From assembly GCA_963844565.1 (NCBI GenBank), contig CAWJON010000002.1, positions 1,116,001 through 1,180,000 on the forward strand: a DNA stretch of 64,000 bases, given 5' to 3'. The notes below the pieces were generated by a model. It was not told the DNA's origin and did not search any database. It saw nothing but the letters and a program-made list of their open reading frames with translations. Shown piece by piece: positions 45,489-54,649 of this stretch. Each line of letters starts with the position of its first letter. The stretch's first letter is position 1. The translations under genes and the position numbers were made by a program. The DNA is from JAFEDN01 sp963844565. GTDB taxonomy: Bacteria > Pseudomonadota > Gammaproteobacteria > Coxiellales > Coxiellaceae.

Positions 45489-46016
45489 TTATTCTTTATA
45501 TCTTGCTATGCTTTCTAAAATTTCCTGTTTAGCTTCATCGATTCCATTCCATCCTTTAATTTTTACCCATTTTCCAGCTTCAAGATCTTTATAATGTTCA
45601 AAGAAATGAACAATACTCTTTAAAAAAGTTTCAGAAAGATCTGTTAGTTCATTAATATGCGCTAGTTGGGCACATATTTTTTTGATGGGTAGGGCTAAAA
45701 TTTTGCGATCCATACCTGATTCATCTTCCATATTGAGAATGCCAATTGCTCGCGCACGAATTAACGTACCCGCTTGTACTGGAACAGGGGTGATAACTAA
45801 TACGTCAGCAGGATCGCCATCTCCGGATAGTGTGTTGGGAATAAACCCATAATTTGCAGGATAATACATTGCAGTTGGCATAAAGCGATCGACAGCCAAT
45901 AAACCACTTTCTTTATCCATTTCATATTTGATCATTCCCGCTGCTGCAGGAATTTCAATAATAACATTAATGTCATCAGGCACCTTTTGTGCAGGCACTA
46001 TTTGTTTCATATTCAT
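45489..46016 (-). CDS. ppa: Inorganic pyrophosphatase
   Basis: Hydrolyses pyrophosphate to two phosphates. The 175-residue family I enzyme has YPANYGFIPNTL and the signature DGDPADVLVI with the metal-binding aspartates, then KWVKIKGW near the C terminus. An ATG two codons in is the alternative start (MKQIVPAQ). It lies between putA and tadA on the same strand. Confidence 0.96.
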   Translation of the reverse strand: MNMKQIVPAQKVPDDINVIIEIPAAAGMIKYEMDKESGLLAVDRFMPTAMYYPANYGFIPNTLSGDGDPADVLVITPVPVQAGTLIRARAIGILNMEDESGMDRKILALPIKKICAQLAHINELTDLSETFLKSIVHFFEHYKDLEAGKWVKIKGWNGIDEAKQEILESIARYKE

Positions 46017-46033
46017 AGGGTCCTCTTATTGTA

Positions 46034-46660
46034 TTATAAAACTGCAGGAGTTCCCTCTGAAGGGAACTCCACCCTGCACGATGGGGGTTCGCAAGGGGGA
46101 GAACCGTGATTCTCCCCCTTCATTCCGAGCAATGGGCTTTGCCCATGCGCAGGATTTAAACCAGGAAGCGATTCGGGAATCGCTGATAAAACTGTGTTAC
46201 GTTGTCGCTTCTCTCTAAAAAACTTTTTTAGTACGGCTCCTCCCTCTGTCGCTAAAATACCTTCACGCCATTCGATACGATGATTTAATGCTTCGGCTTC
46301 AAGTAATGCAAATACACTCACGACTGCTCCAGCTTTCGGATCTCGGGCTCCAAAAACTAAGCACTGAACACGAGCCTGTAACAAAGCCCCTAAACACATC
46401 GCACAAGGTTCCAAAGTAACATATAAAGTTGTCTCCGGCAGACGATAGTTACCTTCCTTCAGAGCAGCTTGCCGCAAAACCAATATTTCGGCATGAGCAG
46501 TCGGGTCACAACGCTGGATCGGTTGATTCCAACCTGAACCAATGATTCGATTTTGATAAACTAATATCGCTCCAACTGGCACTTCTTGCTGCAAAACAGC
46601 TTCCTCGGCGAGTAGTAAAGCCATCCGCATCCATGCCTCGTCCGCTTCTTTTATTCCCAT
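46034..46660 (-). CDS. tadA: tRNA adenosine(34) deaminase TadA with a repeat-derived C-terminal tail
   Basis: Deaminates A34 to inosine in tRNA-Arg. The core (1-160) has the zinc site HAE (56-58, catalytic Glu58) and PCAMC (85-89), and ends in the normal KKFFREKRQR helix. The remaining 48 or so residues (from VLSAIPES) are translated from a modular palindromic repeat at 46047-46184 and add Pro- and Gly-rich sequence without homology to TadA. The total of 208 residues compares with about 167 in E. coli. The start overlaps the end of guaA by 10 bases. Confidence 0.9.
   Translation of the reverse strand: MGIKEADEAWMRMALLLAEEAVLQQEVPVGAILVYQNRIIGSGWNQPIQRCDPTAHAEILVLRQAALKEGNYRLPETTLYVTLEPCAMCLGALLQARVQCLVFGARDPKAGAVVSVFALLEAEALNHRIEWREGILATEGGAVLKKFFREKRQRNTVLSAIPESLPGLNPAHGQSPLLGMKGENHGSPPCEPPSCRVEFPSEGTPAVL
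46047..46184 (+). repeat. Modular palindromic repeat, copy inside the 3' end of tadA
   Basis: On the plus strand: GGAGTTCCCT-CTGA-AGGGAACTCC (46047-46070), GATGGGGGTTCGC, then AAGGGGGAGAA/TTCTCCCCCTT (46093-46120). These are followed by GCAATGGGC-TTT-GCCCATGC (46129-46148), GCAGGATTTAAACCAGGA and AGCGATTC-GG-GAATCGCT (46167-46184). The order matches the copy near 35.1 kb, with different stem bases. Confidence 0.85.
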
Positions 46661-48228
46661 TCAATCGTTGCCGGTGGTTTACTCGAAATATCATAAACTA
46701 CTCTGGATATTCCAGGAACTTCATTGATAATTCTTTGACTGACTTTGCCTAAAAATTCATAAGGCAATTCACTCCAGTGCGCAGTCATAAAATCAATAGT
46801 GGATACCGCTCGTAAAGCGACAACATACTCGTAACTTCGCGCATCACCTTTCACACCCACGGTTTGTAAAGGTAAAAATACCACAAAAGCTTGACTGACT
46901 TTCTCATAGTAGCCATTTTGCTTTAATTCCTGAATAAAAATATAATCGGCTTTTTGCAGAATTTCTATCCATTCCGGCTTAACCTCACCAATAATACGAA
47001 TAGCCAAACCGGGACCTGGAAATGGATGGCGAAAAACTAAATCATGGGTTAAACCCAATTTAAGGCCAAGTTTTCGAACCTCATCTTTAAATAACTCGCG
47101 CAAAGGTTCAATCAATTTCAAATGCATTTTTTCAGGCAGACCGCCAACGTTGTGATGTGATTTGATGACGTGAGCTTTTCCAGATACGGTTTTGGCTGAT
47201 TCAATAACATCAGGATAGATAGTCCCTTGAGCCAACCATTTAACATCCGTAAATTGTTTAGCATGCTCCTCAAATAGAGCAACAAATTCATTACCAATTA
47301 GCTTACGTTTTTTTTCAGGATCAACAACTCCTTTTAATATCTGCATAAAACGAGCTTTTGCATCAATTTTAATAACCTCGATGCCAAGATGCTCGGTAAA
47401 TAACCGCATCACTTCTTCACTTTCTTTAAACCTTAATAATCCGGTATCGACAAATATACAAATTAATTGTTTCCCTACGGCTCCATGCATGAGCGCTGCT
47501 ACTACCGATGAATCAACCCCTCCAGATAAGGCTACGATTACTCGATCAGAACCGACTTGTTTTTTTATATGTTCAATGCTATCCGCAATAATACTGCTTG
47601 GCGTCCAGGTTAATTGACAGCCACAGATATGAACAATAAAATTTTTTAAAATTTCATCACCTTGATGGGTGTGGGTAACTTCGGGGTGGAATTGCAATCC
47701 ATAAAAGTTTTTTTGAAAATTTGCAATCCCGGCATAAGGAGAATTCTCAGTGCTCGCGATCACTTCAAATCCTGGGGGTAATTCAGTCACTGCATCGCCA
47801 TGACTCATCCAAACATTTAATAACGGTTTATTTTGGTTTGATACGTTGTCTTTTATTTTAGCCAATAGTCCTTGGGAGTTATCGACATGCACTTCTGCAA
47901 ATCCATATTCTCTTTTTAGAGAAGCCTTTACCTTCCCTCCCAATTGATGAGCCAAAGCTTGCATCCCATAACAAATACCTAATAAGGGACATCCCAAAGA
48001 AAAAATCTCATTGGCAATGCGAGGCGTATGAGATTCAGTTAAGGATTCAGGTCCTCCAGACAAAATAATTCCGTCGGGCTTAAAATCATATATAGTTTGA
48101 ATAGGTACATCAAAAGGCATAATTTCACAATAGACGCCAATTTCGCGGACTCGACGGCCAATGAGTTGACAATATTGAGAACCAAAATCAAGAATTAAAA
48201 TTTTATGCTGATGAATATTAATAGTCAT
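46651..48228 (-). CDS. guaA: GMP synthase (glutamine-hydrolysing)
   Basis: Converts XMP to GMP. The 525-residue protein has an N-terminal class I glutaminase (Cys in GICYGMQALA, His and Glu in LQFHPEVTH), the PP-loop SGGVDSS of the synthetase domain (about 236-242) and a dimerisation domain ending KPPATIEWE. It follows guaB by 6 bases, the common guaBA order. Confidence 0.97.
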   Translation of the reverse strand: MTINIHQHKILILDFGSQYCQLIGRRVREIGVYCEIMPFDVPIQTIYDFKPDGIILSGGPESLTESHTPRIANEIFSLGCPLLGICYGMQALAHQLGGKVKASLKREYGFAEVHVDNSQGLLAKIKDNVSNQNKPLLNVWMSHGDAVTELPPGFEVIASTENSPYAGIANFQKNFYGLQFHPEVTHTHQGDEILKNFIVHICGCQLTWTPSSIIADSIEHIKKQVGSDRVIVALSGGVDSSVVAALMHGAVGKQLICIFVDTGLLRFKESEEVMRLFTEHLGIEVIKIDAKARFMQILKGVVDPEKKRKLIGNEFVALFEEHAKQFTDVKWLAQGTIYPDVIESAKTVSGKAHVIKSHHNVGGLPEKMHLKLIEPLRELFKDEVRKLGLKLGLTHDLVFRHPFPGPGLAIRIIGEVKPEWIEILQKADYIFIQELKQNGYYEKVSQAFVVFLPLQTVGVKGDARSYEYVVALRAVSTIDFMTAHWSELPYEFLGKVSQRIINEVPGISRVVYDISSKPPATIEWE

Positions 48229-48234
48229 TTTATT

Positions 48235-49701
48235 TTAGTTAACCCAATAGTTTGGAGCTTCTTTGGTGATAATAACATCGTGAACATGACTTTCACGAAC
48301 GCCGGCTGCAGTAACTCGAATAAATTTTGTTTTTGTGCGCATATCAGCAATTGAAGGCATACCGGTATATCCCATACTGGCGCGAAGTCCTCCCATCAAT
48401 TGGTAGACTACGGCTTTAAGAGTGCCTTTAAATGGAACCCGCCCCTCTATTCCTTCAGGAACATATTTGCCGGTTTCATTTTGAGCTTCCTGAAAATAAC
48501 GATCACTTGAGCCATGAACCTGTGACATAGCCCCTACTGACCCCATTCCTCGGTAAGCTTTGTAAGAACGGCCCTGATATAGGACAACTTCGCCAGGAGC
48601 CTCTTCTGTACCTGCCAATAAGTTTCCGATCATGACAACATGAGCCCCGGCTGCGATCGCTTTACACAGATCGCCAGAAAAACGAATTCCGCCGTCAGCC
48701 ACAATCTTAGTAGACGTATTTTTCAATGCTTGAGCCACTTGGTGAATAGCAGTAATTTGAGGAACGCCGATACCCGCAATAACCCGGGTCGTACAAATCG
48801 AGCCAGGCCCAATGCCAATTTTGACTGCATCTGCGCCCGCTTCAGATAGAGCGAGTGCTGCATCACCGGTTGCGATATTCCCAGCCATAACAGGCATGTG
48901 GGGGAAATGTTTTTTAATCCATTTAATTTGATCGATAACCCCCTTTGAAAATCCATGGGCGGTATCTACTACCAAAATATCCACACCCTCTGCAACTAAT
49001 GCCTGTATTCTCTCTGGAGCTCTCTGATCTGGACCAATTGCCGCTCCGACACGTAATTGTCCTGCAGCATTTTTGCAAGCAAAAGGGGTTTTTTGAGATC
49101 GCTGAAGATCTCGAACCGTATACATCCCTTTTAATTCAAACTTATTGTTAACAACCAATAATTTTTCAATCCGATATTGACGGAAGGTTTCAACTACCTG
49201 TTCTCGGGTAACCCCTTCAGGGACGGTAACTAAACGTTCTTTTGGTGTCATCAATTGACTGACGGGTTTCTTAAAATCAGTTTCAAAGCGAATGTCGCGG
49301 TGAGTAATAATCCCAACTAATTGATATTTATCGACCACTGGAACACCGGAAATGTGGTACTCTTCTGTTAATTTTATCAATTCACCCAAAGTAGTATCAG
49401 GAGAAACCGTAATAGGATTTGCAACAATGCCCCCTTCGTAACGTTTTACTTTACGGACTTCGGCTGCTTGTTGTTCGGGGCTCATGTTCTTATGGAGGAT
49501 GCCTATTCCACCTTCTTCAGCCATAGATACAGCCAACTTGGCTTCAGTTACGGTATCCATTGCGGAGGATAACAAAGGAATATTCAATTCTATTTCTTCG
49601 GTTAACTTGGTTTTTAATGAGACATCTCTAGGCAAGGTCGATGAATAAGCTGGCAGGATTAAGACGTCATCAAAGGTCAATGCTTCATTTAAATTTTCCA
49701 T
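48235..49701 (-). CDS. guaB: IMP dehydrogenase
   Basis: Oxidises IMP to XMP, the first committed step to GMP. The 488-residue TIM-barrel enzyme begins with LTFDDVLILPAYS, carries two CBS domains (about 95-205), and has the catalytic Cys in GIGPGSICTTR and the flap GMGSVGAM. First gene of guaB-guaA-tadA. Confidence 0.97.
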   Translation of the reverse strand: MENLNEALTFDDVLILPAYSSTLPRDVSLKTKLTEEIELNIPLLSSAMDTVTEAKLAVSMAEEGGIGILHKNMSPEQQAAEVRKVKRYEGGIVANPITVSPDTTLGELIKLTEEYHISGVPVVDKYQLVGIITHRDIRFETDFKKPVSQLMTPKERLVTVPEGVTREQVVETFRQYRIEKLLVVNNKFELKGMYTVRDLQRSQKTPFACKNAAGQLRVGAAIGPDQRAPERIQALVAEGVDILVVDTAHGFSKGVIDQIKWIKKHFPHMPVMAGNIATGDAALALSEAGADAVKIGIGPGSICTTRVIAGIGVPQITAIHQVAQALKNTSTKIVADGGIRFSGDLCKAIAAGAHVVMIGNLLAGTEEAPGEVVLYQGRSYKAYRGMGSVGAMSQVHGSSDRYFQEAQNETGKYVPEGIEGRVPFKGTLKAVVYQLMGGLRASMGYTGMPSIADMRTKTKFIRVTAAGVRESHVHDVIITKEAPNYWVN

Positions 49702-49778
49702 GGAGCCACACCCTCAAAATCCAAAATTATAACCTAAAATTGACTTTTTGTAAGTAGGTAATAATGTAATTGCTATAG

Positions 49779-51209
49779 CTATTCTTGAGGCATTACTGGA
49801 TCGAGTAGACTGATAGTTGGTAAGGATTTCCGCGACTGCCAAAAATAAATTATGAAGGGAGGTAAGCTCATTACCAATAATCCAACAATTAGGAGACCTT
49901 CATATAAAAATATGTTTCCGGTTGGGACACTACTGGGAGGGATAAAACCAATGATAAAAGTGACTACCGAGCCAATTATTCCTGCTCCACAAACGACCTT
50001 GATTCCTGCTTTTCCGCCTGGAATTAAAAATCCTGATTGACGAACCGCTGGTTTATTACGCAAACGAATGGCGGCGGCAAACATCAAAACGTACATCATC
50101 ATGTAAAGTTGCGCAGCTAATGCGGTTAATAACCAGTACGAAGCATTGACAGATGGCATCAACAAAAATACCAAAGAAATTACGCTAACAATCAAAGCTT
50201 GATAAATAAGTAAGGTTTTAGGGGCGTTAAAACGATTCTCGCCGGAAAAATGTTTCGGTAGATAGCCATCTTTAACGGCCAAAAGCAGTCCACGAGTAGG
50301 CGCGATAATCCAGTTACTAACGCTACCCATGCCGCCAATCACCAATGTTATGGCTATAAAAGGCAAAATCCATGTCATGTGGTAAACTGCAAAGAAAGCA
50401 TTAAAAGCCTGCATAATTCCAGACACTAAACTAATTTCAGATTGTGGTAGCACGATAGCGATAGCCAGTGCTCCTAACAACAAAGTAAATACAATAATTA
50501 CAGTTGCGAACAGCATAGCTCGGGGATAAGAGTATTGTGGATTTTTAACATCTCCGGCATGAACAGTTGCTATTTCCATGCCGCCAAAAGATAACATAAT
50601 TCCGGTGAGCGCTACCCAAACCTGAGAATCTTTTAGATTTGGCATTAAGTCAGCAACGCCAAAATGAATTTGAGTCGGCCTGCCTGAATGAAACCAAAGC
50701 AAGCCTAAACCAATAATCATGGCCATAGGAATGAGCAGCCCGATAATGGCACAAAAATTACTAAAAAAAGCAGAAAATTTGATACCCAATAAATTGATTA
50801 GGGTTGATCCCCAAAAAGCAATGAGGATTACTGAGATCAAAAACCATCTATTGTTAGCAATTTCAGGAAAAATTAAAAAGCCAATGGTTCCTGCAACAAA
50901 TGATAAAATGGTAGGATACCAAATAACGTTTTCTATCCATTGCAACCAAATGGCAAAGACGCCCGTAGTCGGACCAAAAGCATTTTTTACCCAAGCATAA
51001 ACGCCTCCTTGTTCTTTAATTGTGGAGGCGAGTTCAGCGGATACGAGTGCACAAGGAATTAAGAAAAAAATAGCGCTAAGAATAAAGAAAAAAATTAAGG
51101 AACTTCCAAACAAGGCAGTTGCTGGTAAGTTACGTACACTATCAACAGAAACGGCTGTTAACATAGCCAAGCTAAAAATACCTAAAGCTCGAGTTCGAGT
51201 ATATTGCAT
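49779..51209 (-). CDS. APC-superfamily amino acid permease
   Basis: A 476-residue inner-membrane transporter with about twelve helices. The start LGIFSLAMLTAVSVDSVRNL and the later AELASTIKEQGGVYAWVKNAFG fit the glutamate:GABA-antiporter-like branch of the APC family, common in Legionella and Coxiella. Substrate cannot be told from sequence. It is in the same direction as the SDR gene and begins 5 bases after its end. Confidence 0.82.
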   Translation of the reverse strand: MQYTRTRALGIFSLAMLTAVSVDSVRNLPATALFGSSLIFFFILSAIFFLIPCALVSAELASTIKEQGGVYAWVKNAFGPTTGVFAIWLQWIENVIWYPTILSFVAGTIGFLIFPEIANNRWFLISVILIAFWGSTLINLLGIKFSAFFSNFCAIIGLLIPMAMIIGLGLLWFHSGRPTQIHFGVADLMPNLKDSQVWVALTGIMLSFGGMEIATVHAGDVKNPQYSYPRAMLFATVIIVFTLLLGALAIAIVLPQSEISLVSGIMQAFNAFFAVYHMTWILPFIAITLVIGGMGSVSNWIIAPTRGLLLAVKDGYLPKHFSGENRFNAPKTLLIYQALIVSVISLVFLLMPSVNASYWLLTALAAQLYMMMYVLMFAAAIRLRNKPAVRQSGFLIPGGKAGIKVVCGAGIIGSVVTFIIGFIPPSSVPTGNIFLYEGLLIVGLLVMSLPPFIIYFWQSRKSLPTISLLDPVMPQE

Positions 51210-51213
51210 ATAT

Positions 51214-51975
51214 TTATTTAACTCCCATTCTTAAACCACCATCTAGGCGAATAACTTCACCATTGAGATAACTATTTTCAATAATATGTTCTACCAACTT
51301 TGCAAATTCCACAGGCTTGCCAAATCTTTTAGGAAACAAAACAGCTTCTTCTAAATTGGTTTTTACATCTTCCGTCACCAAAGACATCATAGGTGTTTCA
51401 AAAACACCAGGGGCAATGGTCATCACCCGAATGCCAAATTTAGACAACTCTCGTGCGGCGGGCAAGGTTAAAGCCACAACTCCCCCCTTAGAAGCGCTGT
51501 AAGCTACCTGACCCACCTGCCCTTCAAAAGCCGCAATTGAAGCCGTATTTATGATAACACCTCTTTCACCTTCCGAGTTAATCGGTTTTTGTTTAATCAT
51601 AATATCTGCAACACAGCGCATTACATTGAAGGTTCCGATTAAGTTAACCTTCACGACCTGTTCAAACTCATGCAAAGGCATAGGCCCTTCACGACTAACA
51701 ATCTTTCCAGCAGGAGCAATACCGGCACAGTTAACCAATACATGTATTTCGGCCTGCTGCTGCAAAATTTCATTTAAAACATGTTGAAAAGAATCACTAT
51801 CGCTAACATCTGCCTCAAAAGGAAGGGCTCCAATGGATTGAGCCATTTCCCGAACTGCATTAATATTTTTATCAACAATGGCTACTTTCAAACCTTTTTC
51901 AGTAAGGTACTTTGCAGTCTCTGCACCCATGCCTGAGGCGCCGCCAGTGATCAATGCGAATTGGTGTTTCCTCAT
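51214..51975 (-). CDS. Short-chain dehydrogenase, HSD10/3-hydroxyacyl-CoA dehydrogenase type
   Basis: A 253-residue NAD-binding SDR. TGGASGMGAETA is the cofactor loop, NCAGIAPAGK follows, and the catalytic Ser and Tyr-Lys are in INTASIAAF and YSASKGG. The AFEGQVGQVAYSASKGGV region and the ETPMM segment resemble type II 3-hydroxyacyl-CoA dehydrogenase (HSD17B10). Its ATG overlaps the epimerase stop codon, so it belongs to the ugd-epimerase transcription unit. A role in sugar or lipid modification is possible. Confidence 0.75.
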   Translation of the reverse strand: MRKHQFALITGGASGMGAETAKYLTEKGLKVAIVDKNINAVREMAQSIGALPFEADVSDSDSFQHVLNEILQQQAEIHVLVNCAGIAPAGKIVSREGPMPLHEFEQVVKVNLIGTFNVMRCVADIMIKQKPINSEGERGVIINTASIAAFEGQVGQVAYSASKGGVVALTLPAARELSKFGIRVMTIAPGVFETPMMSLVTEDVKTNLEEAVLFPKRFGKPVEFAKLVEHIIENSYLNGEVIRLDGGLRMGVK

Positions 51976-52997
51976 GAATCAATCAATTCCGCAGTTTTAT
52001 AATAGGTTTTATACCAATTGATGAAAGATTGAATTCCTTCTTCCAGCTGAGTCTTTGGAGAAAAGCCAAAGCGTTGAGTTGAAATTTCGATATCTGCAAA
52101 AGTCTGAACCACATCTCCTGGCTGCATGGGAAGTAGATTTTTTTTCGCAGGAATGCCAATGGTCTTCTCTAAAATAGAGATAAAATTTAAGAGAGAAACT
52201 GGAGAGTGATTACCCAGATTGTAGATTCGATGTGGAGCACTGCTGGAGCTAGGAGATGGATTTTTGGGGTCCCAAGCCAAATCGGATTCTGCAGGTTTGT
52301 CCAGCAGCTGAATGATGCCGTTGACGACATCATCAATATAGGTGAAATCCCGATACATATCGCCAAAATTGTAAACATCAATTGGTTTTTTACTATAAAT
52401 TGCTGAGGCAAATTTGATTGGCGCCATATCAGGTCTCCCCCATGGTCCATAAACCGTGAAGAACCGAAGACCAGTTGTCGGTATCGAGAATAAGTGGGCA
52501 TACGTATGGGCCATTAATTCTGTAGACTTTTTGGTAGCAGCATATAAAGAAACGGGGTGATTGACAGGGTCCTCTACCGAATATGGTACTTTTGCATTGA
52601 GCCCATATACAGAGCTGGAGGAAGCATACACTAAGTGTTTTACTGGAAAATGACGGCAAGCTTCTAAAATACCTAATGTGCCCGTTATATTGCTTTCAAC
52701 ATAAGTGAAAGGATTTTCCAATGAGTAACGCACGCCAGCCTGAGCTGCCAAGTGTAGTACATGAGTAAATTTTTCCTGCGCAAATAACTGTTTTAATTTT
52801 ATCTGATCTTGCAAGTCCATAAAAACAAAATTAAAGTTGGAATACTGCTCCAACTGCGCTAAGCGATCTTTTTTTAGCTGCACATCGTAATAGCTATTTA
52901 GATTGTCCATTCCAAAGACTAAAAAATTATTCTTCAGCAAAGATTGACAGGTGTGGAACCCAATGAAGCCAGCTGCTCCGGTAACCAAAATCTTCAT
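51972..52997 (-). CDS. UDP-glucuronate 4-epimerase-like NAD-dependent epimerase
   Basis: A 341-residue extended SDR. GAAGFIGFHTCQ binds NAD, the catalytic Ser and Tyr-Lys are in YASSSSVYG and YAATKKS, and LRFFTVYGPWGRPDMA is typical of UDP-uronic acid 4-epimerases (GAE/WcvA/LspL). It is coupled by overlap to ugd upstream, which would supply UDP-glucuronate; the product would be UDP-galacturonate. Confidence 0.88.
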   Translation of the reverse strand: MKILVTGAAGFIGFHTCQSLLKNNFLVFGMDNLNSYYDVQLKKDRLAQLEQYSNFNFVFMDLQDQIKLKQLFAQEKFTHVLHLAAQAGVRYSLENPFTYVESNITGTLGILEACRHFPVKHLVYASSSSVYGLNAKVPYSVEDPVNHPVSLYAATKKSTELMAHTYAHLFSIPTTGLRFFTVYGPWGRPDMAPIKFASAIYSKKPIDVYNFGDMYRDFTYIDDVVNGIIQLLDKPAESDLAWDPKNPSPSSSSAPHRIYNLGNHSPVSLLNFISILEKTIGIPAKKNLLPMQPGDVVQTFADIEISTQRFGFSPKTQLEEGIQSFINWYKTYYKTAELIDS

Positions 52998-54388
52998 GTC
53001 GTTGTCCTATCAAGCAGCGCTTCAAAATTTTCGATAGGAATCGGTTTGCTGTGCAATCTTGCGTTTTCCCCACGGCCCATCCCGTAATATGTAAAACCTT
53101 TTGAACGCATCATAACTGGATCATATAAATTTCTACCGTCGAAAATGACCGGGTTTTTCAAATCTTGTTTCATGAGATTAAAGTCGGGCGCACGAAAAGC
53201 CGCCCATTCGGTGCAAATAATTAAGGCTTCGGCTGTTTTCAAAGCAGCCTCTTTATTGGGCATTAAGAGCAGGTCATGACGGATCCCAAAAAATTTATCG
53301 ACCACTTCCATGGCTTGAACATCAAAAGCTTGGACAATCGCCCCGGCTTCCCACAACGATTCCAATAAATCTAAGCTGGAAGCTTGACGGATATCATCAG
53401 TATTGGGTTTAAAAGCCAATCCCCACAAAGCAAAAGTTTTATTGGCAAGCTGGCCATTAAAATGGCGATGAACTTTATTAAATAAGGTTTTTTTCTGCTT
53501 CTTATTTACGCCTTCTACAGCTTGTAAAAGCTGAGGGTGATAATCATTCAGCTCGGCTGTTTTCACCAACGCACTGACATCCTTTGGAAAACAAGATCCT
53601 CCATAGCCGCATCCCGGATAAATAAAATTATAACCAATTCGAGGATCAGACCCAATTCCGATTCTTACTTTTTCGATGTCTGCTCCTACAAGTTCCGCTA
53701 AATTTGCAATTTCATTAATAAAACTAATTTTTGTCGCCAACATAGCGTTTGCAGCATATTTAGTAAGTTCGGCAGAACGAATATCCATAACGATAATCCG
53801 ATCGTGATTGCGATTAAATGGTGCGTAAATTTCACGTAACAGCGTTTCAGCATGAGGATTTTCAGTGCCAACAATGATACGGTCCGGCTTCATAAAATCA
53901 TCTAATGCAGATCCTTCTTTTAAAAATTCAGGATTGGAAGCCACAGAAAAATGGATAGCAACTTTTCGTCTTGCCAATTCTGCAGCTACCACGGCGCTAA
54001 CTTGATCAGCCGTGCCCACAGGTACGGTTGACTTATTGACAATTACTTTTTGGGTTTGCATGTGTTTGGCAATGTTTTTAGCAACATTCAAGACATGTTG
54101 TAAATCCGCAGAGCCATCCTCTTGAGGAGGGGTGCCAACGGCGATGATCTGTAATTCTGCAAAATTAACCGCCATCCCAACATCAGTAGTGAAGCAAATA
54201 TTGCCGTGGGCTATATTCTTTTTTAGGAGAGTCTCAAGTCCAGGTTCGTAAATGGGAATAATGCCTTGTTGTAATTTTTGTATCTTCCCTACGTCTACGT
54301 CCATACACAGAACTTCATGACCGACCTCTGCCAGACAAGTGCCAGTAACTAAACCAACGTACCCTACCCCGTAAACTGCAATTTTCAT
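52994..54388 (-). CDS. ugd: UDP-glucose 6-dehydrogenase
   Basis: Oxidises UDP-glucose to UDP-glucuronate in two NAD steps. The 464-residue protein begins KIAVYGVGYVGLVTG, has NPEFLKEGSALDDF, and the catalytic Cys in GYGGSCFPKDVSALV near 264. Its end overlaps the epimerase start by 4 bases. Confidence 0.95.
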   Translation of the reverse strand: MKIAVYGVGYVGLVTGTCLAEVGHEVLCMDVDVGKIQKLQQGIIPIYEPGLETLLKKNIAHGNICFTTDVGMAVNFAELQIIAVGTPPQEDGSADLQHVLNVAKNIAKHMQTQKVIVNKSTVPVGTADQVSAVVAAELARRKVAIHFSVASNPEFLKEGSALDDFMKPDRIIVGTENPHAETLLREIYAPFNRNHDRIIVMDIRSAELTKYAANAMLATKISFINEIANLAELVGADIEKVRIGIGSDPRIGYNFIYPGCGYGGSCFPKDVSALVKTAELNDYHPQLLQAVEGVNKKQKKTLFNKVHRHFNGQLANKTFALWGLAFKPNTDDIRQASSLDLLESLWEAGAIVQAFDVQAMEVVDKFFGIRHDLLLMPNKEAALKTAEALIICTEWAAFRAPDFNLMKQDLKNPVIFDGRNLYDPVMMRSKGFTYYGMGRGENARLHSKPIPIENFEALLDRTTT

Positions 54389-54549
54389 ATATTACTCACT
54401 AAGTGAAGAACCAGACTATTATACTATGGAAATCACCTTGAACATATGGGTGCTCAATCATTGCTAGAAGATGTAATCAAAGGGTAGCAATTCTCGGTGA
54501 ATATTAACTAATTGATATAATATAATAAACTGCCAATATAAATAAAGAA

Positions 54550-54640
54550 TTTTCGTAGAAAAATCCTTACCCGATGGGGGATCAAAGGGGGAGAAAGCGG
54601 AGCGTCTTCCCCTTTGATTCCGAGCATCGGCTCCGCCGAG
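54550..54640 (+). repeat. Modular palindromic repeat, copy between ugd and the wzt-like gene
   Basis: On the plus strand: TTTTC-GTA-GAAAA (54550-54562), a CCGATGGGGGATC lead, then AAAGGGGGAGA/TCTTCCCCTTT (54584-54615). ATTCCGAGCATCGGC-TCC-GCCGAG and AATTGCTGATC follow. The left end (ATTTTCGTAGAAAA, then TCC) is also seen in the 35.1-kb copy, so the element's boundary includes it. The right end reaches the last codons of the wzt-like gene (54650). Confidence 0.8.
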
Positions 54641-54649
54641 AATTGCTGA

